DNA of 64,000 nucleotides, from positions 68,078-132,077 of the forward strand of contig CAYNVO010000009.1 of the NCBI GenBank assembly GCA_964400675.1. Direction: 5' to 3'. This document shows, one piece after another, positions 16,175 to 24,804 of this stretch. The DNA comes from 9FT-COMBO-48-23 sp964400675 (GTDB lineage: Bacteria; Chloroflexota; Dehalococcoidia; GIF9; UBA5629). The position numbers and the translations under genes were made by a program. Below the pieces are notes generated by a model that saw only the letters and a program-made list of their open reading frames with translations, was not told the origin of the DNA and ran no database searches. Positions within the stretch are counted from its first letter, which is position 1, and every line of letters begins with the position of its first letter.

Positions 16175-17473
16175 CTAGCTGCCCCTGGTGCTTAGCTCTG
16201 TCTTCGGCTTTGGTGGTGTGCACAGGAAAATAGCCGCCAGTCCAACAGCCGCCACTACCCAACCAATAATCAGAATTGTTAAATAGCTGCCCTGCAGGTC
16301 ATAAAGGTAGCCGGCCAGAGGTGCCGCCACGGCTTGAAACAACATCGAGAAAGGCGAAACCACACCGTTAATGCTGGCAAAAGCCTTTGCCCCCCAGTAA
16401 TTGCCCACAATGGTGGGCACACAGATATAGGCTATGCCGAAGCCGAAGCCGCCCAGTAGCGGGTACAGATAAGCTGCCCACATAGCCGTTGGCGAGACGA
16501 ACCAGAACAGAATCCCTCCCAGTAGGATGCAAAGAGCACCGAAGGCAAAAAGGAAGCGCGGCTCGATAGTATCGCCCAGAGCGGCGGTGGTGAAACGTCC
16601 CACAACGCTCAATCCGATAGCCAAACTGTAAAAGAAAGCTGCCATTGCCGGGTCAAAACCGCGGTCCTGCAGGTGTAGAGGCCCCTGCGTGACAATCACC
16701 TGCCATAAAAAGAAGCTGCACACCACAGCAACCACTAAAGCCCACAGCGTCGGCGACTTTAGAGCATCGCGCAAGGTCCAATCGACCGTGGTTCGATAGA
16801 CCCGTGCCGCCCGGCTGGTACCGCTTATTGCTGCCTCCACTTCATGCGGAGCCAGCCCATGAGCATGCTGCCCCAAATCAGCCGGCTGGTTGCGCACCGT
16901 AAGCATAGCCACAACTATCCCTATTATTGAAGCTACGGCGATAATGAACCAGCCGATGCGCCAGTTTCCACCGCCAGCCTCAACCGCTACGCTTATTATT
17001 TGAGGTGCCAGGAAACCGCCGATAGCACCACCTCCCATTACCAGACCCATAGCCATGGCACGGCGGGCACTAAACCAGGCAACGATCACCGTTTGAACCG
17101 GAATCATTGAGGCAAGCGCTGCCCCCAGGCCAACAAAAAGAGACAAAACGAGGTAAATTGAATAGATATGACCCAGCAAGCCCATCAGAATGGCAGCTAT
17201 GGTCACAATGACTCCACCGATAGCCAGAGTAACACGCGCTCCAAGGCGCCCAATCATCCAGGCAGCCAGCGGACCGGTGAGCCCGAAGAGCAACATCAAG
17301 GCAGTAGCACCCACCATTATCTCCCCTCTCGACCACCCCATCTCCTCAATCATAAACGGGTAGAGCACCGCCGGGCTGTAGAAGGCAAAGCCAATCGGAA
17401 TTGTATAGACAATCCAGAGGAAAAATATCAACCACCACCCATAGAAGCCCTTCGTTTTCGTCTCAGTAGCCAA
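16175..17473 (-). CDS. MFS transporter (OFA / monocarboxylate-like)
   Basis: 432 residues with 12 predicted membrane helices. The N-terminus (GFYGWWLIFFLWIVYTIPIG) and the loop GRLGARVTLAIGG, together with the second-half GFGFGIAYICVPTIVGNYWG, resemble the oxalate/formate antiporter and monocarboxylate group. It probably moves organic acid anions; the substrate is not known. The TTG start is supported by AAGGA about 10 nt upstream. The gene converges tightly on DUF763 (15 bp apart) and is divergent from the palindrome-rich promoter region at 17.57-17.63 kb. Confidence 0.82.
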   Translation of the reverse strand: MATETKTKGFYGWWLIFFLWIVYTIPIGFAFYSPAVLYPFMIEEMGWSRGEIMVGATALMLLFGLTGPLAAWMIGRLGARVTLAIGGVIVTIAAILMGLLGHIYSIYLVLSLFVGLGAALASMIPVQTVIVAWFSARRAMAMGLVMGGGAIGGFLAPQIISVAVEAGGGNWRIGWFIIAVASIIGIVVAMLTVRNQPADLGQHAHGLAPHEVEAAISGTSRAARVYRTTVDWTLRDALKSPTLWALVVAVVCSFFLWQVIVTQGPLHLQDRGFDPAMAAFFYSLAIGLSVVGRFTTAALGDTIEPRFLFAFGALCILLGGILFWFVSPTAMWAAYLYPLLGGFGFGIAYICVPTIVGNYWGAKAFASINGVVSPFSMLFQAVAAPLAGYLYDLQGSYLTILIIGWVVAAVGLAAIFLCTPPKPKTELSTRGS

Positions 17474-17566
17474 AGCAATAATCCTTTTCCAGATTTAAAC
17501 AGGTGCACAAGATACGAGCCCCTATTATACCACCATAGCCCATGTTTTTACCCACTACCCAATAGC

Positions 17567-17601
17567 ATTCGATGCATCGAATATACTCTTATTAGAGTAT
17601 A
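17567..17601. promoter_or_regulatory. Two adjacent palindromes, likely operators
   Basis: ATTCGATGCATCGAAT (17567-17582) is a perfect 16-bp palindrome. It abuts an inverted repeat with 8-bp arms, TATACTCT and AGAGTATA (17582-17601). Both sit just before the -35 box at 17607 and in the divergent gap in front of the MFS gene, so they look like binding sites for one or two dimeric regulators. Confidence 0.65.
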
Positions 17602-17606
17602 CCCCC

Positions 17607-17634
17607 TTGACACCTCCTAGCTAATGAATATAAT
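17607..17634 (+). promoter_or_regulatory. Promoter, copy 1 of a duplicated cassette
   Basis: TTGACA (17607-17612), a 16-bp spacer and TATAAT (17629-17634). The 34 bp from 17607 differ at only three positions from 43755-43788, where a different small gene follows. Confidence 0.8.
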
Positions 17635-17656
17635 TTAGCTGTAGGGGGTGATTTAT

Positions 17657-17860
17657 ATGCCGGGTAATCCTCAACAAAAAATCATAAAACCATGGCGGCT
17701 ACCATTTATTGAGTGTCCTATTTGTACGAAAGCATTAGATATTAGCCCCATTGATAGGAACATTGGGGTAATTCCACGACATAATAGGTTAGATGAGCCG
17801 GGACAAAAATGTCCGGCTTCTGGGAAGTCACTTCATGGGATTACTATTCATAATCCTTGA
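17657..17860 (+). CDS. Small zinc-ribbon-like protein
   Basis: 67 residues from ATG 17657, preceded by TAGGGGGTGA and the promoter at 17607-17634; a GTG at 17648 is possible. It has CPIC, then VIPRHNR and KCPASGK. This C-x-x-C ... H ... C layout matches the short zinc-binding proteins often found in phages and actinobacteria. No further domain. It ends exactly where the conserved 27-bp end sequence (17860-17886) begins, so gene and end sequence seem to form one unit. Confidence 0.6.
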   Translation: MPGNPQQKIIKPWRLPFIECPICTKALDISPIDRNIGVIPRHNRLDEPGQKCPASGKSLHGITIHNP

Positions 17861-17886
17861 CATTATGTCCAAATTGACCCACTACC
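17860..17886 (+). repeat. End sequence shared with the 43.6-kb element
   Basis: Matches 43938-43964 at 26 of 27 positions (ACATTATGTCCAAAT, then GACCCACTACC). At 43.9 kb this is the right end of a 353-bp element with terminal inverted repeats. Here the matching left end is not found; a 13-bp direct copy, ACCCACTACCCAA, occurs at 17550-17562 instead. Confidence 0.75.
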
Positions 17887-17891
17887 CAACC

Positions 17892-17920
17892 TTGACACGG
17901 GACTGAATATAAAATATACT
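17892..17920 (+). promoter_or_regulatory. Promoter of the DUF2784 gene
   Basis: TTGACA (17892-17897), 17-bp spacer, TATACT (17915-17920), 24 bp before the start codon. It begins 5 bp after the shared element end. Confidence 0.7.
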
Positions 17921-17944
17921 CGCCGAAAATCTGGCTGGTAAATA

Positions 17945-18379
17945 ATGCTCTGGAAAATTCTTGCCGACGTAGTCACAGGGCTACACCTTTTCCTCATAGT
18001 CTTCTTTGCTGTTTCGGTGGTGCTTTTAGCCACAGGCTTCTTCAGAGGACATCGCAACTGGCAGATATTCTACTGGGTTTTCGTTGCGCTAGCAGTGGGG
18101 TTACAGGTGGCGCTATCGACAGGAACATTGAAGTCCTGTCCTATAACCGACTTGGAATACACGTTGAGAAGGCTTTATGATAATAGCGAAAGCTGGCTGC
18201 GGACCAGGTCAATTTTGGCAACCGCCATATTCAATGTAACCGGAGCCGAGGTGCCTGAATATACTTTGACCATTGCCATGGTGACTGGAATAGCAATAAT
18301 TGTAATTTCCCTGATTTTCTGGAAACCAGCCATACCATCGCAGCGGCAATCTTTAGAGCGAACTCAGCCTCTCCCGTAG
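17945..18379 (+). CDS. DUF2784 membrane protein
   Basis: 144 residues with four predicted membrane helices. The pattern HLFLIVFFAVSVVLLATGFF, then STGTLKSCPITDLEYTLRRL matches DUF2784, whose hallmark is the CPLT-x-L-E-N stretch after the third helix; here CPITDLEYTLR. Its biochemical role is unknown. It has its own promoter just upstream. Its 3' end overlaps the convergent exonuclease-like gene by 27 bp. Confidence 0.8.
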   Translation: MLWKILADVVTGLHLFLIVFFAVSVVLLATGFFRGHRNWQIFYWVFVALAVGLQVALSTGTLKSCPITDLEYTLRRLYDNSESWLRTRSILATAIFNVTGAEVPEYTLTIAMVTGIAIIVISLIFWKPAIPSQRQSLERTQPLP

Positions 18380-18850
18380 CACTTTGAGGTTCACTACGTC
18401 TTCCCTGTTATACTCCAGAAGCAGAGCCAGGGCGCTTTCATTGCCACCTTTCATATAGCTCCACCATAGCTTTACTGCTTCATAGCCGCCGATGCCCTGC
18501 AACCGCCGGGGAATGCCCAGCCGCCGCTCAACTGCTTTAAACCCACCATATAAGTTACATCTCCAGCAGTCATACATCAGGTCATGATGATAGTATGCTG
18601 TGGCAAGGTCTATGCCCAGAGAATTAGAAATAAAGCGAAGGTCGAATCTGGCGCCATTATAGGTGTAGATTGTTTCTACATCCCTAAGGGCTGTAATGAG
18701 GTTGCCCCTGGTCACTTCTCCACCGACCATCTGAATCAGCTCATTATCCCTGCCATCGCAACGGAGTACGCCGATTACGGTTATATAGTCAAAAAACTGT
18801 GATAAGCCGGTGGTCTCTATATCGAGGTAGGCATCGGCTGACCGTCTCAT
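18353..18850 (-). CDS. DEDD-type 3'-5' exonuclease-like (YprB-like RNase H fold)
   Basis: 165 residues. Catalytic motifs seen: DIETTGLS near the N-terminus (DxE), TYNGARFDLRFI (second Asp), HHDLMYDCWR and YNREDVVNL (final acidic pair). This is the ribonuclease-H-like exonuclease fold of the YprB/RNase_H_2 group, short here and without accessory domains. Substrate unknown. It overlaps the DUF2784 gene tail to tail. Confidence 0.8.
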   Translation of the reverse strand: MRRSADAYLDIETTGLSQFFDYITVIGVLRCDGRDNELIQMVGGEVTRGNLITALRDVETIYTYNGARFDLRFISNSLGIDLATAYYHHDLMYDCWRCNLYGGFKAVERRLGIPRRLQGIGGYEAVKLWWSYMKGGNESALALLLEYNREDVVNLKVLRERLSSL

Positions 18851-18899
18851 AGCTTATGCTTCCGCCTTCCTTTAAATTCCACCATAGCATACACCAGTG

Positions 18900-19173
18900 A
18901 CGCCCGATTTGTCACTAATTAGATGGTTACCAACCCCTCACCCTTTATCCCTCTCCCCTTGTGAAGGGGAAAGGGAAGAAAATTATTAAAGGGGCTTTGC
19001 CCCTTTAAAGCCCGCCTATAAAAGACACTCTCAATTAATATCAATCCTTTATGTTCATATTTTCAATTTCAGGCAAAGCTCGCCTTCGCACCACAAGAGG
19101 AGAGGGAAAAATTTTTAAAATGGGCTTCGCCCCTTTAAATTCCACTTATACAAGTGGTAGAATTGACCAGCTT
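18900..19173. repeat. Low-complexity intergenic region with a GGGGCTTTGCCCC repeat
   Basis: CCCTCTCCCCTTGTGAAGGGG-like inverted repeat, then AAGGGGCTTTGCCCCTTTAAA; a diverged second copy (GGGCTTCGCCCCTTTAAA) lies 110 bp further on. No gene is supported, although the reading frame of the next gene is open from 19051. Confidence 0.5.
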
Positions 19174-20571
19174 ATGCAAAAACATCAGGCAGAGACAGGC
19201 GTGGATACAGTACAAAGCCGGCGAGCCGCTTTGCTGGTGACTACTATTGGCTCCTCCCTCACCCCATTCATGGGCTCCTCCATAGCTATTGCACTACCCT
19301 CAATCGGACACGACCTGGCGATGGATGCCATTTCGCTGGGCTGGGTGGCTACGGCGTACATACTGGCGGCAGTCATGTTTCTAGTCCCCTTCGGCAGGAT
19401 AGCCGACATATACGGCAGGAAAAAAATCTTTACCTTCGGCATACTTACCTACACCATTGGTTCGATACTTTCAGCAATCTCAACTTCAGCAACTATGCTC
19501 ATCTCGGTCCGGGTGTTGCAGGGCATAGGCGGAGCCATGATTTTCAGCACCGGCGTGGCTATTCTGACTTCAATATTCCCTCCTCAGGAAAGAGGCAGAG
19601 TACTGGGCATAAATGCTGCCGCCGTTTACACAGGTCTTTCAGTGGGACCATTCGTTGGAGGGCTACTAACACAGCACCTCGGCTGGAGAAGTATATTCTG
19701 GCTAAATGTGCCTCTGGGTTTATTGATAATCGCACTTATCTACTGGAAATTAAGAGGCGAATGGGCTGAAGCCAAGGGGGAAAAGTTCGATATATTCGGC
19801 TCCATGATCTACGGCCTGATGCTTATAGCCATAATGTACGGATTCACCCTGCTTCCGGGACTGCCGGGTGCCCTATTGATTCTAGCTGGTGCACTTGGAA
19901 TCATAGCCTTCATTAAATGGGAAAACCGGGTGGAACACCCTGTCCTGCATATAGACCTGTTCAGAAATAATAGAGTATTTACTCTATCCAACGTGGCGGC
20001 TTTAATCAATTACAGCGCTACGTTCGCCGTTAGCTTTCTTCTCAGTCTTTACCTCCAGTATATTAAAGGTCTCCCCCCTCAGAAGGCTGGACTGATTCTG
20101 GTAGCAGCACCCGTAATGCAGGCTATTTTTTCGCCGCTTTCCGGGAGGCTTTCCGATAAAATTGAGCCGCGAATTGTATCTTCAGCAGGCATGGGGCTAA
20201 CTGTCATAGGCCTTATACTCTTCATTTTCTTAGACGAAACAACAAGCCTGTGGTTAATCATAGCCGGCTTAATAATCCTCGGTCTGGGCTTTGCCATCTT
20301 CGCCTCCCCCAATACAAACGCGGTTATGAGCTCTGTGAACAAGAGATTTTACGGCGTAGCCTCGGCAACACTGGCTACTATGCGGCAGCTCGGAATGATG
20401 TTCAGCATGGGCATGGTAATGATGATCTTTGCCCTGTACATCGGTCACGTGCAAATCACACCGGAATATTATCCGGCTTTTCTGAGCAGCGTGAACACGG
20501 CATTCACTATCTCTGCCGTCCTCTGCTTCGGCGGCATATTCGCCTCGCTGGCACGAGGCAAAGTGCGATGA
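19174..20571 (+). CDS. MFS multidrug exporter (DHA2 / EmrB-QacA type)
   Basis: 465 residues from ATG 19174, with about 14 predicted membrane helices. Seen: the first-helix motif SSLTPFMGSSIAIALPSIG, the loop motif GRIADIYGRKKIF, and motif C-like GLSVGPFVGGLLTQHLGW with WLNVPLG, all typical of EmrB/QacA drug:H+ antiporters. The open frame extends 41 codons upstream, but that part is repeat-derived, so the later Met before the conserved region is chosen. No regulator gene adjoins it. Confidence 0.85.
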   Translation: MQKHQAETGVDTVQSRRAALLVTTIGSSLTPFMGSSIAIALPSIGHDLAMDAISLGWVATAYILAAVMFLVPFGRIADIYGRKKIFTFGILTYTIGSILSAISTSATMLISVRVLQGIGGAMIFSTGVAILTSIFPPQERGRVLGINAAAVYTGLSVGPFVGGLLTQHLGWRSIFWLNVPLGLLIIALIYWKLRGEWAEAKGEKFDIFGSMIYGLMLIAIMYGFTLLPGLPGALLILAGALGIIAFIKWENRVEHPVLHIDLFRNNRVFTLSNVAALINYSATFAVSFLLSLYLQYIKGLPPQKAGLILVAAPVMQAIFSPLSGRLSDKIEPRIVSSAGMGLTVIGLILFIFLDETTSLWLIIAGLIILGLGFAIFASPNTNAVMSSVNKRFYGVASATLATMRQLGMMFSMGMVMMIFALYIGHVQITPEYYPAFLSSVNTAFTISAVLCFGGIFASLARGKVR

Positions 20572-20628
20572 AAATATTACAGCTCTCGTGATTTAGGGAG
20601 CTCGCTACAGATAGCTATATCGAGCTGG

Positions 20629-22065
20629 TTACTTCTTTATCCCCGCTGCTATCTCGGCCCATTCCTTGTACTGCTGAATCTTGGACACTGACTCGCCATA
20701 TATCGTCATCCTCTGCGCCTGAAGTGAGCCCTCGGCATGCAAGGCTAAAACCTCCGTTTCAAATGTTGCCAGCCGTCTCCGAATCAGCTGCAGCATCCTG
20801 AGCCTGTGTTCGGTAGGTATACCTGCCTTGCCACCCAGGTACTTCTCCATATAATCCCTTGTCTCCGGATTTTGATAGTCTTTATAGGTAGGCACGGTTA
20901 TCAACAACCCACCGGCAATATCCTCTATTGCTTTGATGCAATTATGGAGATTTTCGGCAAAGTGATACTTAGCTATATTTGAAATTACAGGATTTGGTAT
21001 GGGAATACCGGCATGGGTAATGTAGTCCATACATGAAGCCCGAGCCAGCGACTTCAGGGTATCAACATAGATGATCAGATTAGTTATCTTTTCCCGTACG
21101 TGTGGCACCTTGTCTATACCGTTGTATTCAGCCATCGCTTGAGCCGCACCAATCATAGCCTCGGATGAAGGAATTCTATAGCTGGCTGCTGTGTGCCGGT
21201 GCAAGTAGGCAAAGTTGTACACCAGCGCCATGGCATACTGCCATTCTCCGCACAGGAATACCCTCTCCCACGGAACGAATACATCATCAAAAACAATTAG
21301 CGAGTCAGTATGATTTCTGATTGGTAGGTCGTTGGGGAATTCCAGCGAGCCCAGTCTCCAGGTGATGGGATGGCATATCTGTTTCACCCCTTTAGTATTT
21401 ACCGGAATGGCAAAGGCAACCGCATAGTCCTTGTCCTCCTCGGTCATATTCCGGCAGGGAATGACAAATAGCTCTTTGCAATACGCAGATGCGGTAATAT
21501 GTGCCTTGGCTCCTCTGACTGTTATCCCCTTGTCATCTTTATCCACAACTCTGACATAGTAGTCGGGGTGAGCCTGTTTAGGAGAAGAAGGCCGGAGCAT
21601 TCTATCTCCTTTTACATCGGTCACAGCTGAGGCGGCACTTAAATCATTTTTTTGCAGATAATAGCGATAGTCTTCCGCCCGCTCCGTATACTCTTTCTTC
21701 CCCATCATGTTGGCGGTTATGTTCACCGCATTCAAGGTATCAGCGCCTATATCGTGGATAAAAGGAATTACGCCGCCGCCAAGGCGCGTTGCCGTTACCA
21801 TCAATTCATGTCTTTTCAGCAGGTCTTCAGCGTTCTGTGGAGTATAATAATAACGGCTTATCGGCTCGCCTGTTTTGGGATGCGCCACCACAGCTAAATC
21901 CCTATATTCCGGCGTCTCTGCCATCTCATAATCCATAGCTGCCGTCTCTATGCACACCTTCAACGCCGGGTGCGTGGTAATATCCTCGACTTTCTCACCT
22001 TCGTAGTAAATTATCCTGCCGTCTTTCAGGCTCTGTTTGTATTCCTCTGGCGTAATTAGTCCCAT
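20629..22065 (-). CDS. HpaB/4-hydroxybutyryl-CoA dehydratase family protein lacking the Fe-S ligands
   Basis: 478 residues from the ATG at 22065, which has AAAGGAGG 7 nt upstream; the longer frame has no such site. The acyl-CoA dehydrogenase-like fold of the family is clear (AVTDVKGDRMLRPSSP, AFAIPVNTKGV, DDVFVPWERVFLCGEWQ). The CxxxC that binds the [4Fe-4S] cluster in true dehydratases is replaced (RLGGGVIPFIHD) and the later Cys after His is Tyr (HRHTAASYR). A flavin-dependent hydroxylase, or a dehydratase relative without a cluster, is inferred. The cluster-bearing paralog is at 31770-33302. Confidence 0.82.
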   Translation of the reverse strand: MGLITPEEYKQSLKDGRIIYYEGEKVEDITTHPALKVCIETAAMDYEMAETPEYRDLAVVAHPKTGEPISRYYYTPQNAEDLLKRHELMVTATRLGGGVIPFIHDIGADTLNAVNITANMMGKKEYTERAEDYRYYLQKNDLSAASAVTDVKGDRMLRPSSPKQAHPDYYVRVVDKDDKGITVRGAKAHITASAYCKELFVIPCRNMTEEDKDYAVAFAIPVNTKGVKQICHPITWRLGSLEFPNDLPIRNHTDSLIVFDDVFVPWERVFLCGEWQYAMALVYNFAYLHRHTAASYRIPSSEAMIGAAQAMAEYNGIDKVPHVREKITNLIIYVDTLKSLARASCMDYITHAGIPIPNPVISNIAKYHFAENLHNCIKAIEDIAGGLLITVPTYKDYQNPETRDYMEKYLGGKAGIPTEHRLRMLQLIRRRLATFETEVLALHAEGSLQAQRMTIYGESVSKIQQYKEWAEIAAGIKK

Positions 22066-22144
22066 GCTAACCTCCTTTTGTGATAAAGTAATATTAGTTA
22101 AGCTGCTGATAATAGTCAATCATCTTACGCGAGTTTTACTACAC

Positions 22145-23005
22145 CTAATCGGCGTAGAAGCCGATGGCAAGCAGCCCGGGTCCGGTGTGTACCCCCATAA
22201 CAGGGGCAAACTCGGTTATGCTCATTTCAACACATTTAAATCTTGATTCAATCTCGGCGGCAAGTTTCTTCGCCTCCTCCATCTCATCGGCATGCTGCAC
22301 CACGACATGGACCCTGGAATCGCCCATCCTGTCTGCCATTATTTTAAGCATACGCTCTACAGCCCTTCTCTTAGTCCTGGGGCGTGCCACAGGCATTGTC
22401 TCTCCGATTGCCGGATTATGTTCCAGCACAGGTTTCATATCCAGCACAGAGCCGACCCAGGCAGCAGCCCTGGCGATACGACCCAGCCGGGCAAGATAGT
22501 AGAGCGTATCCAGCATAGCCAGAAAATTCACCTTGCCCATCATTTCTCGCGCCCTATCGATTGTTTCGGTCAGCCCGCCGCCATCACTGGCAACTCTAGC
22601 CGCCTCACGGACTATAAACCCCAGGGCACCAGCCACAGAGCGACTGTCAAATACCTCGATGTTAGCCTCCGGTATCTCCTCTCTGGCTATCTCTCTGGCT
22701 GTTGAGGCTGCCTCAAAAGTCTTGCTTTGCAAGCTGGTCAGGGTAATACAAAGTACGCTTTCTGCTCTCTCACTCATCTGGCGGTAAGCATTCAGAAAGT
22801 CACCGGCTGACGCCGTTGAAGTGGTAGGCAGGTTCTCTTTCTTCCGCATGATTTTGTAGACTTCGTTAGGGGTAATGTCGACTCCATCACGGTAGCTCCT
22901 GCCTTCATAGACTATCTCGAGTGGAACCACACAGATATCATATTTCTCAAGTATTTCCTGCGGCAGACAAGAGACGCTGTCAGTGACAACGGCGACTTTT
23001 CTCAT
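22145..23005 (-). CDS. DegV family protein
   Basis: 286 residues from ATG 23005 (GGGGGTG just upstream), shorter than the maximal frame. The opening VAVVTDSVSCLPQEIL and VVPLEIVYEGRSYRDGVDI, then LPTTSTASAGDFLNAYRQM, are typical. DegV proteins bind fatty acids and, as FakB, present them to a fatty-acid kinase for incorporation into phospholipids. No FakA gene is visible near it. The end GVHTGPGLLAIGFYAD is the usual closing motif. Confidence 0.9.
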   Translation of the reverse strand: MRKVAVVTDSVSCLPQEILEKYDICVVPLEIVYEGRSYRDGVDITPNEVYKIMRKKENLPTTSTASAGDFLNAYRQMSERAESVLCITLTSLQSKTFEAASTAREIAREEIPEANIEVFDSRSVAGALGFIVREAARVASDGGGLTETIDRAREMMGKVNFLAMLDTLYYLARLGRIARAAAWVGSVLDMKPVLEHNPAIGETMPVARPRTKRRAVERMLKIMADRMGDSRVHVVVQHADEMEEAKKLAAEIESRFKCVEMSITEFAPVMGVHTGPGLLAIGFYAD

Positions 23006-23152
23006 GGCACACCCCCAAAGATTTCTGTGACTACTTTGCCATACTAGGTAGTCGCCTGTCAATAGGGATTGTTAGCTTCACCCTCACCCTGCCCTCTCCC
23101 ATTCCTTCGAATACACTCAGGACAGGCAAGGGAGAGGGGATCTAAATAGTGG

Positions 23153-23728
23153 CTAGCGCTGATATACACCTATGAGTTGGCTCTGGGCAAGTATATGCCC
23201 TTCCATCGCCTGTAACACCTGCTCTTTAGATGCGCCGGCAGCTAAATCCAGCGATGTGTCCAGAGCATACAAGGTGAAACGGTAGTGATGCGAATAACCT
23301 TTTGGTGGGCAGGGACCAAAATAACCAAATGGATAACCAATCCCACCAGAACCGATCTTCCCCTGTAAAGCTCCGTTGGCCAGCTTCTCGTCTCTGGGGA
23401 CAGCTTCCGGCAAGCCGTGGGCGTCCGACGGCAAATTGTAGATAACCCAGTGTGTGAAATTACCGGCATCGAGGTCATCCATTATCAGGGCAAACGAGGC
23501 TGTTCCAACCGGACCCTGGCTCCAATCTAGCGGTGGTGAAACGTTTTGACCATCGTCGGTATACTTTACGGGCATTTCTGCCCCATCAGCAAAAGCAGAG
23601 CTGGTAATGGCAAACTCCGTCTCAATATCTCCTGGCGACTCTGAGGGTAGTACCTGTTGGGCACAGCCAGCAACAGTAAACGATACAATTAACAATAAGC
23701 TTAAAAATACCAGCCCAATTATTCTCAC
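23153..23728 (-). CDS. YbhB/YbcL (PEBP) family lipoprotein
   Basis: 191 residues from a GTG preceded by GGGAGGT at 7 nt. A signal peptide with lipobox VAGC is followed by the phosphatidylethanolamine-binding-protein fold: SPPLDWSQGPVGTASFALIMDD, FTHWVIYNLP, IGYFGPCPP-like (GYPFGYFGPCPPKGYSHHYRF). Bacterial YbhB/YbcL proteins have no settled function. Location on the outer face of the membrane is predicted from the lipobox. Confidence 0.88.
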   Translation of the reverse strand: MRIIGLVFLSLLLIVSFTVAGCAQQVLPSESPGDIETEFAITSSAFADGAEMPVKYTDDGQNVSPPLDWSQGPVGTASFALIMDDLDAGNFTHWVIYNLPSDAHGLPEAVPRDEKLANGALQGKIGSGGIGYPFGYFGPCPPKGYSHHYRFTLYALDTSLDLAAGASKEQVLQAMEGHILAQSQLIGVYQR

Positions 23729-23846
23729 TCCTGTCACCTCCCACAACAAATACTATTCGCCTATCAGTTCCCTGTCAAGGTCGACTTTTTGACCGATTCA
23801 TATCTGTCGGATACAATGTAGATGGAAACCCCTGATACAGCGAGCC

Positions 23847-24761
23847 ATGTCAACTGAGAAAAAATCAACTACCGTAAGCCTGGTACGCACTCAAAGCCGA
23901 CTGGAAGGCGTGCCCAGGGCTATCGCCTTACTCAAGTCCAATCCGGTGCGTGGCAAATCAGTTGTCCTCAAGCCCAATTTCAACACCGCCGACCCGGCTC
24001 CCGGCTCTACCCACAACGACACCTTACGCGCCCTGATATTAACCCTTCAGCAAATGGGAGTTACGCGAATCACTCTGGCGGAACGCTGCGGTCCATATGC
24101 TCCCACCAAGCGGGTAATGAAAGACAAAGGTATCTTTGAGCTGGCCCAAGAGCTGGGTTTTGACATTGTTAACCTTGAAGAGCTTGGCGCTGACGGTTGG
24201 ATCCACTTACACCCTGAAGACAGCCACTGGAAAGACGGCTTTCTCTTCCCTCGTATCTATCTCGAGGCAGAATCCATCGTGCAGACCTGCTGCTTGAAAT
24301 CACATGCCTATGGCGGCAACTTCACACTTTCGTTGAAAAACTCCGTAGGCATGGTGGCAGGTAAAAGCTATCCATATATGCAGGAGCTGCATTCCTCACC
24401 CAATATCCGACAGATGATAGCCGAAATCAACACCGCCTATTCTACTGATTTAGTTGTACTCGACGGTGTAGACGCCTTCGTAAAAGGGGGGCCGGACCAG
24501 GGTACCAGAGTTCAGGCTAACATAATTCTGGCAGGCAGCGACCGCGTGGCGATAGATGCCATGGGGGTAGCTATATTGCGGCTGCTCGGCACCACTTCTC
24601 AGGTTAGCCAGGGACGCATCTTCGAGCAAGACCAGATTGCCAGAGCTGCCGAGCTAGGCGTAGGAATAAAGTCACCCGAACAGATTCAATTAGCTACAGA
24701 CGACCCCGATAGCGAAGCCTTCGCCAAACAGGTCAGAGACATTTTGCTTAAAGACAGGTAA
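23847..24761 (+). CDS. DUF362 domain protein
   Basis: 304 residues. Features of the family: VVLKPNFNTADPAPGSTHNDTL near the N-terminus, CCLKSHAYGGNFTLSLKNSVGMVAG in the middle, and VLDGVDAFVKGGPDQG near the end. Some DUF362 members carry a ferredoxin domain; this one does not. Function is unknown. It is separated from its neighbours by short gaps and is followed 43 bp later by an ECF S component. Confidence 0.85.
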   Translation: MSTEKKSTTVSLVRTQSRLEGVPRAIALLKSNPVRGKSVVLKPNFNTADPAPGSTHNDTLRALILTLQQMGVTRITLAERCGPYAPTKRVMKDKGIFELAQELGFDIVNLEELGADGWIHLHPEDSHWKDGFLFPRIYLEAESIVQTCCLKSHAYGGNFTLSLKNSVGMVAGKSYPYMQELHSSPNIRQMIAEINTAYSTDLVVLDGVDAFVKGGPDQGTRVQANIILAGSDRVAIDAMGVAILRLLGTTSQVSQGRIFEQDQIARAAELGVGIKSPEQIQLATDDPDSEAFAKQVRDILLKDR

Positions 24762-24804
24762 AATAAACATAAGCATTTACTGATGCTGAAGGGAGATTGT
24801 ACCG

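Noticed and set aside
19051..19173. Longer N-terminus of the EmrB-like transporter
   Set aside because: The extra codons are made of the GGGGCTTCGCCCC-type repeat and come before the conserved start of the first helix.
24762..24804. Riboswitch before the ECF S component
   Set aside because: The gap is only 43 bp, too short for a known vitamin riboswitch.
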